Of a stretch of DNA of 64,000 nt, positions 36,101-48,344 are shown in pieces. A model generated the notes under the pieces. It worked only from the letters and a program-made list of their open reading frames with translations. It was not told where the DNA came from and made no database searches. Positions within the stretch are counted from its first letter, which is position 1; each line of letters opens with the position of its first letter. A program made the position numbers and the translations under genes. The stretch is from Acanthochromis polyacanthus (taxonomy: Eukaryota > Chordata > Actinopteri > Pomacentridae): positions 1,120,467 through 1,184,466 of the forward strand of contig NC_067113.1 in assembly GCF_021347895.1 (NCBI RefSeq), written 5' to 3'.

Positions 36101-36517
36101 TTACTGCTAGCTATGTATGGAGTATGTTTAATGTCAGAGCTGTACATCATAAGAGTAAACTATGAGTCAGTTTTCAATGATAGCTTATACTTTGTCTGTG
36201 TCACATATCCTGTCATGCATGTATCCAAATGTGTGTTGTGTTTTCCTTGCTTTCCCACCCCTCCCTCTTCTCCCATCCCTCCCCCTTGCCCTCTTCTGTC
36301 CTTCTCAACCCGCCCGACCAGCAGGCAGATGGGTCCCCCCTATATAGAGCCGGGTTCTGCTCGAGGTTTCTTCCCTGTTAAAAGGGTGTTTTTCCTTGCC
36401 ACTGTCGCCTTTGGGCTTGCTCTGGGGGTCAGGCATATGGGTTCTGTAAAGCGTCTTGAGACGATTGACTGTAATTGATGCTATATAAATAAAATTGAAT
36501 TGAATTGAATTGAATTG
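33181..36517 (+). mobile_element. L2/Maui-like LINE, 5'-truncated
   Basis: The element starts inside the endonuclease domain and runs through a complete reverse transcriptase region, a 3' UTR with ggtttcttccctgttaaaag and ttccttgccactgtcgcc, and a terminal (aattg)n at 36496-36516. This UTR block is common to many fish L2-type elements. No target duplication is expected for this clade and none was seen. Confidence 0.85.
33208..35688 (+). CDS. LINE ORF2 fragment: endonuclease C-terminus plus reverse transcriptase
   Basis: The 826-residue frame has no internal stop. Residues 8-18 ([11 protein letters not shown]) and SDH at 75-77 are endonuclease active-site motifs; the first part of that domain is missing. 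The reverse transcriptase follows, with [31 protein letters not shown] and the catalytic YADD at 545-548. Downstream are [27 protein letters not shown] and a C-terminal [19 protein letters not shown], typical of L2/CR1-group elements. The upstream sequence continues the frame a little (DFLSEL) before homology stops, so the first Met is internal. The intact frame suggests recent insertion, but the copy cannot act alone because the 5' half of the endonuclease and ORF1 are absent. Confidence 0.85.
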   Translation: MLSSDKVIIVGDFNIHVDIDSDSLTTAFNSLLDSIGFSQHVNKPTHSFNHTLDLVLTYGIEIEELTVFPQNSLLSDHFMITFQFKVKDCLAAENKYHYSRCLSDNSVSKFKEIIPSLFTSATFTDKSEGKYYYFTPTEVDYYANNASASLRTTLDSVAPVKKKVISQRRLAPWYNSQLRTLKQASRKLERKWYSTNSEEVYVAWKNSLVIYKKALRNARTTYYSSLIDENKNNPRFLFSTVARLTKGQSSVEPCIPLALTSNDFMSFFTHKIVMIRDKINLALPTNVTDAFELAVRPDESLEFFTPICLSELISTVSTSKPSTCLLDPIPTRLFKEILPLINSSMLDLINLSLVTGYVPQAFKVAVIKPLLKKLTLDPDVLANYRPISNLPFLSKILERTVANQLCEHLQRNNLFEVFQSGFRVHHSTETALVKVTNDLLIASDNGLVSILVLLDLSAVFDTIDHKILLQRLEHSIGIKGTALDWFKSYLSDRFQFVHVNNNSSEHTKVNHGVPQGSVLGPILFTLYMLPLGNIIRKHCINFHCYADDTQLYLSMKPDETDQLARLQDCLKDIKTWMTFNFLLLNSDKTEVIVFGPKHLRNSLSKQIVTLDGITLASSTTVRNLGVIFDQDMSVNSHIKQVCRTSFFHLRNIVKIRNILSQSDAEKLVHAFVTSRLDYCNSLLSGCPNSSLKHLQLIQNAAARVLTGVSKRDHISPILASLHWLPVKSRIEFKILLRTYKALNNQSPSYLKDLIVPYYPSRTLRSQTAGLLVVPRISKSRMGGRAFSYQAPLLWNLLPVWVREADTLSIFKTRLKTFLFDKSYSWG

Positions 36518-38110
36518 AGATATAAAAACAAACACACGCACACACACAAATACACATAAACACACACTCACACAAACTCGGGAATTAAGAACACTTGAGG
36601 AAACGCTATCTCACACAGTGGGGAAACACCAGAGAATAAGGAACAGCGTAACATGGAAAAAAATAGGATATATAAATAAAAGCAATAAGAGCAATAAAAA
36701 TTAAGATAAATAAATACAAGGAATAAAAGACTTCAGACCGGACTGAAGCCGATGTAAAAAAGTTAAAACACGATAAATAATAAAATAACACCAGCAGCTA
36801 AAACCAGACTAAAAGGTTAAAATAATAAACAAATAAATAAATATAGTTTAATCAAAAGCCAAGCTAAAAAGGTAGGTCTTGAGTTTGCTTTTAAAAATGT
36901 CCACATTCTCCGTTTTCCTCAGGTCCTCAGGCAGACTGTTCCACAAGCGTGGGCCGTAATGGCAGAAAGAGGCCTCGCCATATGTTTTGGTTAAAACATG
37001 AGGAACAGTTAGAAGAGCGCTGCCTGAAGACCTGAGGGTTCTAAAAGGAACGTATTTCAAAAGCAGATCAGATAAATAATTTGGACCAAGACCATTAAAA
37101 GCTTTAAAAACCATTAAAAGGATCTTAAAATTGATTCTGAAGCAGACAGGTAACCAGTGCAGAGACTTAAAAATTAGTGTAATGTGTGCTCTCTTTCTGG
37201 TCCTCGTCAAAACCCGTGCAGCTGAGTTCTGAAGATGCTGTAGTGGGATAATACTTTCTTTAGAGAGACCAGAAAGAAGAGCGTTACAGTAATCTATTCT
37301 GCAGGTAATAAAAGCATGCATTAGTGCTTCAGTGTTGGCTTGAGATAAAAATGGTCGTACCCTGGAAATGTTCTTCAGATGATAAAAACCGCTCCTAACT
37401 ATGCTTTTAATGTGAGCATTAAAATTTAATTTAAAATCTAGAATAACACCAAGGTTTTCTACTCTATCAGATGTGTTAAAATCCAGGGCTTTGAGTCGTA
37501 AGTTAAGCTTTTCCCTGTGTGCTTCAGGACCGATAACAAGTACTTCTGTTTTGTCCTGGTTGAGCTGGAAAAAGTTACCTGCCATCCATAACTTAATATC
37601 TAAAATACAATGTAAAAGTGCATCTATTGGCCTGGTGTCATCAGGAGATACGGCTACGTAAAGCTGAGTGTCATCAGCGTAACTATGGAAATTAATGCCA
37701 TGTCTCCTGATGACGTCGCCCAGTGGCAACATATAAAGATTAAAAAGAGTGGGACCTAAAATGGAACCTTGAGGGACACCACACTTCAATCCATAGCTCC
37801 TTGAGGAGTATCCGCCCATGCTTACAGAAAATTCTCTACCAGTAAGATAAGATTTGAACCAGTTAAAAACAGTGCCAGAGAGACCAACCATGGTGTGAAG
37901 TCTGTTCAGAAGGATTTTGTGGTCAACCGTGTCAAATGCTGCACTTAGGTCCAGTAAAACCAGAACAGAAAGTTTCTTCACATCCATGTTGGACCTTAGG
38001 TCGTTCACAACTTTTGTTAATGCCGACTCTGTACTGTGTTTGGCCCGAAAACCAGATTGAAATCTTTCGGCAATGTCATTACAATTTAAAAATTCATTTA
38101 ACTTTCTATT
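36518..38110 (-). mobile_element. Second L2-like LINE, 5'-truncated, tail to tail with the first
   Basis: Read on the minus strand, the element begins in the reverse transcriptase (RFQSGFRAKHSTES at about 38060), continues through the 386-codon frame and ends in an AT-rich 3' UTR plus a GT-rich tail next to 36517. It is clearly diverged from the neighbour (different 3' UTR), so it is a separate subfamily. Confidence 0.8.
36848..38008 (-). CDS. LINE reverse transcriptase C-terminal fragment
   Basis: The 386 residues hold the core of an L2/CR1-group reverse transcriptase: LLDLSAAFDTVDH at 18-30, CGVPQGSILGPTLF and the catalytic YADD at 110-113. After it come DKTEVLVIGP, CRIDYCNALLSG, LHWLPVCFRINFKILL and LWNSLPEDLRKTENVDIFK at the C-terminus. 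The frame continues upstream past the first Met for about 30 codons. No internal stop is present. The endonuclease and the N-terminal fingers are lost by 5' truncation, so no function is expected. Confidence 0.85.
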   Translation of the reverse strand: MNDLRSNMDVKKLSVLVLLDLSAAFDTVDHKILLNRLHTMVGLSGTVFNWFKSYLTGREFSVSMGGYSSRSYGLKCGVPQGSILGPTLFNLYMLPLGDVIRRHGINFHSYADDTQLYVAVSPDDTRPIDALLHCILDIKLWMAGNFFQLNQDKTEVLVIGPEAHREKLNLRLKALDFNTSDRVENLGVILDFKLNFNAHIKSIVRSGFYHLKNISRVRPFLSQANTEALMHAFITCRIDYCNALLSGLSKESIIPLQHLQNSAARVLTRTRKRAHITLIFKSLHWLPVCFRINFKILLMVFKAFNGLGPNYLSDLLLKYVPFRTLRSSGSALLTVPHVLTKTYGEASFCHYGPRLWNSLPEDLRKTENVDIFKSKLKTYLFSLAFD

Positions 38111-38668
38111 TAAATAAACAGAGCACTGCCACTACCATCATTTCACTACCATGTTGTGCTACATTCCTACTAGTGCACAAATGATATTTAACACGATCTT
38201 CACTTGTATTCAGGGAAACACAGAAATAAAATTGTGGCCAAAACACCTAATTTGCTGAACATTTGCTAAATGGTAGCCACTACAATTCCCCAATGTTACC
38301 TAAATGTCCCACATTCACTGTGAATGAAGCTCGATGAGCGGCTATGCACAGAGAAGCCTCTAGTCTCCACCCAGCAGCTCAGACAGGTGTGTGACCAAAA
38401 CTTGCTTTATAAAGCATTTTTAAATTTCATTTTAATTTTTATTTTACATGGACTGTTCTTTTGTGAGCAGAGTTTTGTATGAAAGGAGCATTTCAGTGTC
38501 AAAGTTACAGTCAGTTGTGTTCATTTAATCAAGAAAGCCCCAGTGATAATCATGGTTCATATTCTATTAATTGTACAGATCTACAGCTGTTGTTACATTT
38601 CTTTTGAAGTCAAACCTGAGTTTTCAATATTTCTCTCCTGTTCCTCGCTGTTCTTTCTCTGATATGTA
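38111..38668. other. Gene-free stretch
   Basis: No feature is recognised. Confidence 0.45.
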
Positions 38669-40287
38669 CAGCATCTCACAAAAGTGAGTACATCCCTCAC
38701 ATTTCTGCAAAAATTTAATTATATCTTTTCATGGGACAACAATGAAGAAATGACACTTTGATACAATGTCAAGTAGTCGGTGCGCAGCTTGTGTAACAGT
38801 GTAAAGTTACTGTACTCTCAAAATAACGCAACACACAGCCATTAATGTCTAAACCGCTGGCAACAAAAGTGAGTATACCCCTAAGTGAAAATGTCCAAAC
38901 TGGGCCCAAAGTGTCAATATTTTGTGTGGTCACCATTATTTTCCAGCACTGCCTTAACCCTGTTGGGCATGGAGTTAACCAGAGCTTCACAGGTTGTCAC
39001 TGGAATCCTCTTCCACTCCTCCATGATGACATCACAGAGCTGGTGGATGTTAGAGACCTGATGCACCTCCACCTTCCATTTGAGGATGCCCCACAGATGC
39101 TCAATAGGGTTTAGGTCTAGAGACATGCTTGGCCACTCCATCACCTTTACCTTCAGCTTCTTTAGCAAGGCAGTGGTCATCTTGGAGGTGTGTTTGGGGT
39201 CTTTGTCATGTTGGAATACTGCCCTGCAGCCCAGTTTCCAAAGGGAGGGGATCACGCTCTGATTCAGTATGTCACAGTACATGCTGGCATTCATTTTTCC
39301 CTCAATGAACTGTAGCTCCCCAGTGCCAGAAGCACTCATACAGCCCCAGACCATGATACTCCCACCACCACGCTTGACTGTTAGCAAGCCACACTTGTCT
39401 TTGTATTCCTCACCTGGTTGCTGCCACACACGCTTGACACCTTCTGAACCAAATAAGTTTATCTTGGTCTCATCAGACCACAGGACATGGTTCCAGTAAT
39501 CCATGCCCTTAGTTTGCTTGTCTTTAGCTAACTGTTCGTGGGCTAGCTTGTGTATCATCTTTAGAAGAGGCTTCCTTCTGGGATGACAGCCATGCAGACC
39601 AATTTGATGCAGTGTGTGGAATATGGTCTGAGCACTGACAGGCTGACCCCCCACCCCTTCAACCTCTGCAGCAATGCTGGCAGCACTCATACATCTACTT
39701 TCCGCTGAGCATGTGCACTCAACTTTTTTGGTCAATCATGGTGAGGCCTGTTCTGAGTGGAACCTGTCCTGTTAAACCGTATGTATGGTCTTGGCCACCG
39801 TGCTGCAGCTCACTTTCAGGATGCTGGCGATCTTCTTATAGCCTAGGCCACCTTTATATAGAGCAACAACTCTTTTTTCAGATCCTCAGAGAGTTCTTTG
39901 CCATGAGGTGCCATGTTGAACCTCCAGTGTCCAGTATGAGAGAGTGTGAGAGCGATGACACCAAATTTTATACACTTGCTCCCCATTCACACTGGAGACC
40001 TTATCACACTAACGAGTTGCATGACACCAGGGAGTGAAAATGGCTAATTGGGCCCAACTTAGACATTTTCACCTAGGAGTGTACTCACTTTTGTTGCCAG
40101 TGGTTTAGACATTAATAGCTGTGTGCTGAGTTATTTTGAGGGGACAGTAAATTTACACTGTTATACAAGCTGTACACTGACTACTTGACATTGTATTAAA
40201 GTGTCATTTTTTCATTGTTGTCCCATGAAAAGACAGAAATAAATATTTGCAAAAATGTGAGGGATGTACTCATTTTGTGAGATACTG
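38669..40287 (-). mobile_element. Tc1-like element 2
   Basis: TA dinucleotides flank the 1619-bp element (38667-38668 and 40288-40289). Ends read CAGCATCTCACAAAAGTGAG and the near-complement of it (ttttgtgagatactg). Subterminal sequence ccctcacatttctgcaaaaa also repeats at the other end. The transposase is on the minus strand. A relic end of the same family lies at 25468-25540. Confidence 0.88.
38914..39914 (-). pseudogene. Tc1-like transposase, N-terminal frameshifts, catalytic triad intact
   Basis: The ATG at 39914 (MAPHGKELSEDLKK) opens the expected start, but a base is missing in the A-run near 39875 and the frame hits a stop. Two or more further shifts occur before about 39700. The C-terminal 273 codons (39735-38914) are open. 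They contain HQIGLHGCHPRRKPLL, then the triad in VLWSDETK, FQHDKDPKH and NPIEHLWG, with the GGGSIMVWGCMS box between the first two. The DNA-binding helix-turn-helix region can be traced across the broken frames (GYKKIASILKVS). Because binding and catalytic parts are no longer one protein, the copy should be inactive. Confidence 0.85.
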
Positions 40288-42183
40288 TAAATCATGGAAA
40301 AAGAGGACCATACAAGTGTTTTTTTTTATTATTTTTATCAAGGCACTTTAGCTGTAAAAAAAAAAAAAAAAACAAGTTGAATAAGTAAAGAGAGCAATAA
40401 CCTCAAGACAAACACACCAGAGCATATCGATCATATTTCACATGCAAACCAGCACAAACACAAAGTCCCATTCAAAAACTCTCATGTGGATCAGCTCCAA
40501 ATACGCATCACTCTGATCACATTCTCTCCTCTGTTGGACATGCAAGATACGAGATAAAATGCTACTTGACTTGAAAATACGTCTTTTATCGTCCTCCTCC
40601 ATCTGCAACACCTCCAGGTCCCATCAGTGCATCACAGTGTTAAATGTGTCCAAGCATGGACTTCTTCAAGGAGTCACCTTTAAAAGTAACAGTTCAACAT
40701 TTTGAGAAATCCACTAATTCACTTGGTTGACTGAAGTGGGATGGGAGGATGAACACCACTATCAACAGCTCCTAAGCCTGTATGGATTAATCAAGATACA
40801 GCACATTAATCAAGAGCTTTAACGGTGTTTGTAGAGGATTTTGTCAACTCTGGACACCACCACGTTGCCTTCTTCCTTATCTTAAGACTCTTTGCTGCGA
40901 TAAACCAACCCGTTGGCCGTATTTTTGGTTTGGATTCAGAATCGCTCCCTACATTGGCTTTGATAGAGTTTGGCATGCTAAAATATTGTCTTCTAATGCT
41001 TGTGTAATAACACAAACACTCATTCTATACACCAGTTAAAGAAATGACTCCTGAATTACGTTTTACCTCCGTATACTGTCTGTGGCTGTAGTTCAGCAGT
41101 CATTTTATGTCCTGCCTACAGACACTTGAATGATTATAAGTTAATGTGGCCCATCTCTGCTTATTGACAAACATCTAAAGCAGAGCAAATCTTCAGTGTT
41201 CTTGTAGTTAATCTCAGGTGTGCATCAGTCCCTGGCTCAGTGAACACTTCAGAGAGGATGTTTGGCAGGAAACATGTCCAGCTGAGCCAAGATTGTCTTT
41301 TCATACTGTAAACAGTCAAGTAAGAACACACACGGTACAGTAAAGTCAAAACTTCTCAACAAACGAACCTTTGCACACTGTTCTGGCAGAGTGTGCTGTG
41401 AGTGCACAAACAGCTCAGCAGACTAAGGCAGAGAAACTAGTGATGAGCAGAGCACTGCCAGGATGTGTGTATTATTCAGAGGATGTTCAGACTGAAGGAG
41501 TCCTCTTCTCGCATCTCTTCCTTCCCTTTGTGTTTTCTGCTTCCCTTTGTTTTCTCCCCTCCCCTTTGTATTCTCTTATGCACTCCTCTTTTCAAAATTT
41601 CCAGTCACTGCTTTTGTCCTTTCCTCCTTGAACTTCTCGAGAAAAACACATTTCCTGACTACTTCCAGATCTTCTCCTCTCCTGAGAACCTTCTTCTCCT
41701 TTCACCCTATCTTCTGAACACTTCTTGTCCTGCAGCTTCCAAATACTCTTGTTTTTGTTGTAAAAACACTGATAATTCGACAAGATATCTCTCGTTTAGC
41801 AAACAGACATATGTAAAATGACAATGTAAAATGACAGAACAAGTGTTTCTGTTTATGTTGTCACTCCGAGTATCTAATTTTAGAATTATATTTGCAGTAT
41901 TAAACTTCAAATGAATAGCGTCATCTACTAAATGAAAGGCAAATGTTTGTGAAATTATTATACATTTATAAATGCCTTTAAACCATTTTGATGTCAAAAT
42001 AATTCCCATTTTCTTTTAAAATATGATTGTTTTTAGTTATTTATTGGTATTTAATGTTATTTTACATTAGTAATGCAAACTTCGAGCTTGTTATTTTAGT
42101 GTATCTCAAAAAGATGTAAAAACATAAAATAAAATAACAAAATAATAAAATCTATGAAATAGACATGAAAATATCTGAGTGTT
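40288..42183. other. Gene-free stretch
   Basis: A poly-T and a poly-A run lie at about 40318-40372. A pyrimidine-rich tract at 41500-41740 gives long but unsupported ORFs. No gene is recognised. Confidence 0.5.
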
Positions 42184-42250
42184 AGGATCTCAAAATGAAT
42201 CTTTAGATACCACCACAATGACCGAATATTCGGATATTACGGTCCATCTG
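42184..42250 (-). mobile_element. Fragment of the hAT family at 55415-56246
   Basis: The reverse complement (ccgaatattcggtcat, ggtggtatc, attttgagatc in this order) aligns with 55425-55490 near the left end of the RecQ-bearing hAT element. It is only about 65 bp and has no visible target duplication. Confidence 0.6.
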
Positions 42251-45200
42251 TAGTTAGAAGGCACCACAATTTGCTGGCTGGACTACATTAAGGGGTAACA
42301 CTTTTGTTGAACAAATGCACCAAAGTCAACAGGTGGTGGCTGCAGGGAAACAGTCTATCAAAGTCTATCATTGTAGGTGTCTAAACAGAATCAATAAAAG
42401 GTGTAATTATGGTCTGATCAATGCATGTGGTTATCATATGACCTATAAGCAGACCAAACACATTATAGAATAGAATATCCTTTATTAGTCCCACAAGGGA
42501 ATTTACTGATAATACTAGTGTTGATATATGAGATATGTGTTAACTATCATGTCATGATTCAGACACACTGTTGAGGTGGCATCAACACATTCCTACCCAT
42601 TGCTTTCTGTATCAGTTGTCATCTTAACAATGTGACACATCGCTGTTTATGTTTCCCACCGTTGACATACATTATGCTGTCCAGAGAACAGCTGCAATTT
42701 GACAACAGTATCACACATTCCTGACAACATCCTCTGACACCACAGTGCGTAACCTGCACAGTGTTTACAGCATCCAACAATATTAATAAATAGCCTTGTG
42801 TTAAATGAGCGGAGTAGCAACAACGTTCCTCAACTTCAGTTCTTGCAGTTGTAGTGACAAAAAGTGTGACAGACTTACACAGAAAAGAGAGAGAGATTTA
42901 TTAATAACACATCATGTTTTTTGTTATCATTACAGACTCAAACTAAGGGGCATACTGCCTTCATGTTAAAAAGTCATCAAGCAGGACTGAGCTGGTAGAT
43001 AACTGTGGAGCCAAGACGTTGCTGGCAGGCTAAGTGGGAAACTTCACAGGGGCTCAGAAACAAAATCCGTATGGTAACTGCACAGAATCAAGATCCTGCT
43101 TCAAGATCTTCACTGGTTGAGTGAATATTTGTTGTATATTTTATACTATAATAAAATAATGACTTCTAATTATTTTAGGAATATATTGTAGTATAAAATA
43201 ATATAGTTTCTTTTATGTATAGCCATTATTCAATAGTATCAGTGCTGTGAAACTACAACCAACAATTACGATCATCTGTTTTTATCTTATCTTCTTTTTT
43301 TAACGGACTAATTGTTCTCTGAGCTCCAAGTTTGGGCTGAACAATTAATCTCAAATTGAACTTACAGTTAGAAACAATGCAATTAGCAAATTGTAAAAGC
43401 TGCAAATTAAGGCTATTCAACAATGAGACTAATGCTGTAAATGTATTTTATTTCACTGAAGCAGATTAAAAGTATGATAAAGCAGTTCATCAAAATACAA
43501 TTTAAATTGCACTACTAACACCAAAATCGCAGAAGTTGCAATTTTTGATAAAAGAGACAGGTCTCACAGCATACTATTATAAATTCAACTGCAGGGAAAA
43601 AATGACATCATCACCTTTACAGTTGTTTTAGTGCAAAAGAAACACAACACTTCCCATTTCCACTAAAATCACATGACAGATTGTGAAAATACTCACAGAA
43701 TGATAAATCATTAAGCTGAAATTTTAACTTTTAGTGATTGTTCATGCTGTCAGTTTAGGAATTTATACTACAAAGTTCAGGCACACTGTGGTTCAACTAA
43801 CATCTCATATTTTAAAATGCTCTATCACAACTTTAAAATGTATTAGACAGTGAACACTGACATCTCCCAGACATGTCCCCCAAATCATTCAGTCGTAGCC
43901 TTAGGAAATACATTCTATTGCACAGTTTGATTTACCACCATAAAAATAGAAATCTGTTTAACTAGCAATATTCACATTTAAGAAACTGTTGTTTTGGCAT
44001 TCAACAATGATTTAAATCTCAAAACTGTTGGAAAATAATTTTCTGTCAATAATATATTTCATTATTTAGGCCAACACTTGCACTGGTTGTGTTTTGGTGT
44101 CAAGGGAAATCATGAACCTGATATGCAGAGTGTCAACAGAGGCTCATAAATCTGTGCTCTGAAGCCTCTGATGAGGTTAATCTGGTCATGCTGAAGACGC
44201 TTCATTTGTCACACTACACTGTTGTCTGTTTCAACATCGCTTAATCCAAGAGCATAAACTGCAAATTTGTGTGTAAAAATTAAAGAATTTAAAAGCACCA
44301 ATTAGGAATTCATGATCATCAGTTTTTAAGTGGAATGCACTCATCTATTTGTGTGCCTTTCAGTTAAATATGACTACTTAAACCTTCCAGGTTCTATCAA
44401 TTGCTAATTCTCCTCAGAAATCCTCCAGGGGTCCACCTCTACATTTTTTTTCTTATTTCCAAAAAGTGTGACTCTTCCTTTAACAGGTCCTTGAAAAGTC
44501 CTCCTCTGCTCACCTCTGCATCACCACCGTGTCGCCGCCCACTCACTGATTTCCCGTCTTACATAAAGTCATTAGTGCAGGTGCTTCATTTACACACAGT
44601 GAACAATGCTTAGATATTCCCTCAGTTTCTCTTTGTTGCACTGTTTCACCGCCTACTCACAGATTTACCCTCTTATGTAAAGTCATCAGTAAAGGGGGTC
44701 CCTATTCACAATATTTAGAAACCTACGCAAGAGTCCAGCCTGGGAGGAATGTGTAGTACTAGCAATCAAACACAAAGGAGCTGGAAGCAGGAGGATAAGG
44801 GTACATACAGAAGGACAGATTACAATAGAGAGACAGGGGATTCACTGAGAGATGAGCAGAGGCAGATAGAGGGAAAGAGGGCGTTGACACTAAGCTGACA
44901 GAGAAGAACATTATCAGGCTGCTACACAGGCACCCAAGAGCTCTTCCTCTTCCTACTTTAACTCCATTTATTCTCCTTCTGTTATTTCTCTCCCTCTGAT
45001 TATAGATGCTCTACTTCTTTTCTTCATTTTTATTTATTCCCACCATCTCCCTCTCATCCTGCAGGTTTCGGTTATATAAAAATATGTTTAAGTGGAGTAC
45101 ATGTCTATGTGAAGAGAAAGTGTGGAGACTGTGGGACACCTAGGGGAGCAATGTAACCCATGTTGGGTTTTCCTTTTCTTTTGCTCACTGCTATTTCAGT

Positions 45201-46184
45201 GATTTGAATATGTTGCGACACAATTCACTATCATGATTGAATTATCAGCAATGACATATAGAGAACAACTGAACTTATTTCATCACATTTCTGTCCACGG
45301 CAATGACGTTGAGCTGCCCATAAAAAAATTTAGATAAGAACTTACTGATGTTTTACAAAACACAAGGAATGTAGATGACTATACACTCAAAAGCCAAAAA
45401 AAATTACAACTACCTTGACAAGCACAGTGTCGATGATCTCATAGTAACAGTATACCGTATCAGACAGCGAGTAATGGCTCCTGCAGTCAACATGTTGGAT
45501 GCAGAAGAAACAGGTGTGCGTAAAAGCCTGAGCCTTTGATAAATAACGCATCATTATGTGCAGGACCTGTAGGGTCTGTCAGTGGCGGGATGGTGGATAA
45601 ACTACGAAGCGGTCATTGAAAGTTGGAGGGTGTGCTGGAATGTGCCGGACTATTGTCTAGAGCTGGCACAGTCTAGCTGTACCTCATTATCAATCTACCG
45701 GAGAGGGCATAAAATATTTGGGTATGTTTGCGTTTCCTTCAACCAATCACAACTGTCTTGGGCAGGGCAAAGAATAGGGTTCACCAAAGTGTTCACTCCA
45801 AACAGTGGTGGGAGAACTGTTTGGTGGCACGCGGTCATAAAAATTAATAATTTGTCAAACTAGCAGGGCGGCTACATTGTACATACAGGTCTTCAGCAAA
45901 ACTTGAATCTGCGTGCAGTGAGACAGACTACAGTGGCTCCAACTCAAATCTTTCAGTACTTGCAGACTCTGTGCCTCCTTGTCTTGTAGTGTCCCTGCTT
46001 CCACTGCTCACAGCTGTTCTGGTGGAACGCAAAGGGCCAACAGCAAATTCAACAGGTAACTATGATAGGTGAGCAGGACATTTTAAAACCACGGGCAGTA
46101 ATGTGCTGCTGTAACAGCCTCACCAGTTCTGGTTTAAGGCTTTCTACGAGGTGTCTGGCTGCAGTGGCTTGCTCCCACTTAACC
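42251..46184. other. Mostly gene-free stretch
   Basis: At 42465-42510, agaatagaatatcctttatt and agtcccacaagggaa resemble a common fish repeat end. About 43330-43550 may be a worn hAT-like MITE (gggctgaacaattaatc). No gene or further clear repeat is recognised. Confidence 0.4.
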
Positions 46185-46348
46185 AACAAGTGCATTAGTG
46201 GACAGACGCAACATGGCGGCGAGCAGTTAGGATGGGTCTGTAGGTCCTCTCGCAACAAACAGCACAAATCCTGTATTTAATCGCTCACTATTCAGAAATA
46301 ACGTCAACCAGACATAAAAGAGTCGGAGATGACACAAAGACAACATAA

Positions 46349-46911
46349 ATGGCCAACCGAAAGACAACAACGAAAAAACTTCCAGAAAAGCCTGATGAAG
46401 CTAGCATGCTGTGGCCATGTACACAGGCAACAGCAGAAGCTAAAGCTAACAATGAAGGAAGCGAGGTGATGAAGGCGATCTTGGAAATGAAAGCACATTT
46501 TCATCAAAATTTGATGGGGTTCTGTCCGCTATCCAAGACATAAAGACTGAAATTCATGACTTTGCGGGCAGGCTATCTGAGGCTGAACACCGAAAAAGCA
46601 ACACAGAAGATAGCATCGGGGACATGCAGAAAACTGTGCACACCCTGGAGATGCAGGTGCAGACGCTCAGTGCCAAGCTGGATGATTTGGAAAATCGACA
46701 CAGGAGAAGTAACCTACGTCTAGTAAACCTCCCAGAAAAGGCAGAGGGGACAGACGCTGTGAGGTTTTTGGAAGAGTGGTTACTTGAAGTGTTTGGAGAT
46801 TCGCTGTCAAGTCCAGTGGTTATTGAACGAGTGCACCGAATTGTCAGGCTGTCAACCTCCGAACAGCGATTCTCTCGGTTTATCTCTCAAAGATAAACAG
46901 AGTTACTGGAA
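46349..46911 (+). pseudogene. L1-like ORF1 protein, frameshifted and truncated
   Basis: ORF1p is the RNA-binding chaperone of L1-type LINEs. The ATG at 46349 opens MANRKTTTKKLPEKP; near 46500 the frame shifts and continues with IQDIKTEIHDFAGRLSEAE, a coiled coil. QTLSAKLDDLENRHRRSNLR and LVNLPEKAEGTDAVRFLEEW then mark the start of the RRM domain. IERVHRI follows, and the frame ends within a short distance, so the C-terminal domain is missing. It precedes ORF2 in the same orientation, as in intact L1 elements. Confidence 0.75.
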
Positions 46912-47410
46912 TGAATCTTTGCTAGGTAACATCTGTGGAATCCTTATTTGTAAGTAATAACATTAAGTGCTGGGTAACACTCCAAGAAAATGTTTGATTA
47001 CAATATGTTTAAAGCTTTTTTTCATTTAAAGCTAATTTATTCATTTGGTGCAGAGATATTTTGTTTTAGTTAAAACTACACAGCAATGTATGTTAAGACA
47101 AGATATTAGTTGAGTTGATTTTCTAAATCTATTTTATAGAGCTGTCTGTGTGAAGGAAGCAGCGTTAGTTGTGAGTTAGTTGGTATGCTTGCATGGGACT
47201 TGCTCCTCTTGGTAGGATCAGTCGGGTCCACTGTTGTGTCTTCCACATTAGGGGGGAAGCGCCGTAATGTTCAGATTGAAGGTGTTCACAAGCCACACTA
47301 TGAAAAATGTTAACAACTTTATTATTTATAGTTGTCTTATTGTTTCTGTCTAAGTTTGTTTTGGGTATGGTCTTAAGCTTTAGAAAACACACAATGGTTA
47401 CATATGATGA

Positions 47411-48176
47411 ATGAAACAGATAATATTCTTATCCTGGAATGTAAGGGGGTTAGGTAAAATAGCTAAACTGAAACAGGTCGTATACAGACTTAAACAACTG
47501 AAAGCATCTATTGTCTTTTTGCAAGAAACCAACCTACTATCTAGTGACTTACTGAAAATACAAAGAAGGTGGGCAGGTCAGGTCTATTCAGCATCATATG
47601 CATCTAACGCAAGAGGGGTAATAACCTAAATGGAATAGATTTGTGAATTAAAGTTTCAAAGGTTACATCTGATGGGGCAGGCAGGTATTTAATCCTTCAG
47701 GGTTCGATTACTGGCGTGAATATAAATCTTCTAGATCTGTATGCACCAAACTCTGATAACCCAAATTTTTTTGAAGAGTTATTTCTACTTTTAGCTCAGA
47801 TGCCAGGCTATTTTCTCATTGGAGGAGACTTTAATACAACCCTGTCAATAAACGTTGATAGACTTAGGGGCATGGATAACACTCATACACAATGTAGGAA
47901 GACTTTGCATAACTTGATGAAAGACTTAGACTTGCGTGACCCATGGAGGAGAAAATATCCAAACAAATCAGAATTCTCCTGCTTTTCACCATTAACAAAA
48001 TTGTACTCGGGTATAGTGGTTTCAAATAATTGGTTTCAAATAATTTATTTGCGCAGATACATGATGTTATCTATGAATCCATTGTGATCTCAGACCACGG
48101 CCCAGTTAAGTTGACATATAATATGCCAAACTAGTTAAAAGTCCTTGTAGATGGAGGCTGCATCCAAAATAGTTAT
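47411..48176 (+). pseudogene. L1-like ORF2, endonuclease region
   Basis: The ATG at 47411 opens with FLSWNVRGLGKIAKLKQV and FLQETNL, the N-terminal active-site motifs of an apurinic-type endonuclease. After a frameshift near 47630 the frame resumes with LLDLYAPNSDNPNFFEELF, then GGDFNTTL (catalytic Asp and Asn), DLRDPWRRKYPN and, after a second break, SDHGPVKL. Homology ends at about 48176 with WRLHP, where the piggyBac sequence begins. No reverse transcriptase follows. Confidence 0.75.
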
Positions 48177-48344
48177 ATCCTCCTGAGACCCGGCCCATTC
48201 ATTTATGTCAATTATAATGGACATTTTGTTCACCTCTATCCTATCAAGCCCTATAGTATTCTGTAGAGGACATCCTGGGGTTTCCAGTGATGTGTCATGT
48301 GATGGGTTTGCATGCTGGGAACTTTGTTTTTTTTCTCTATCAAG

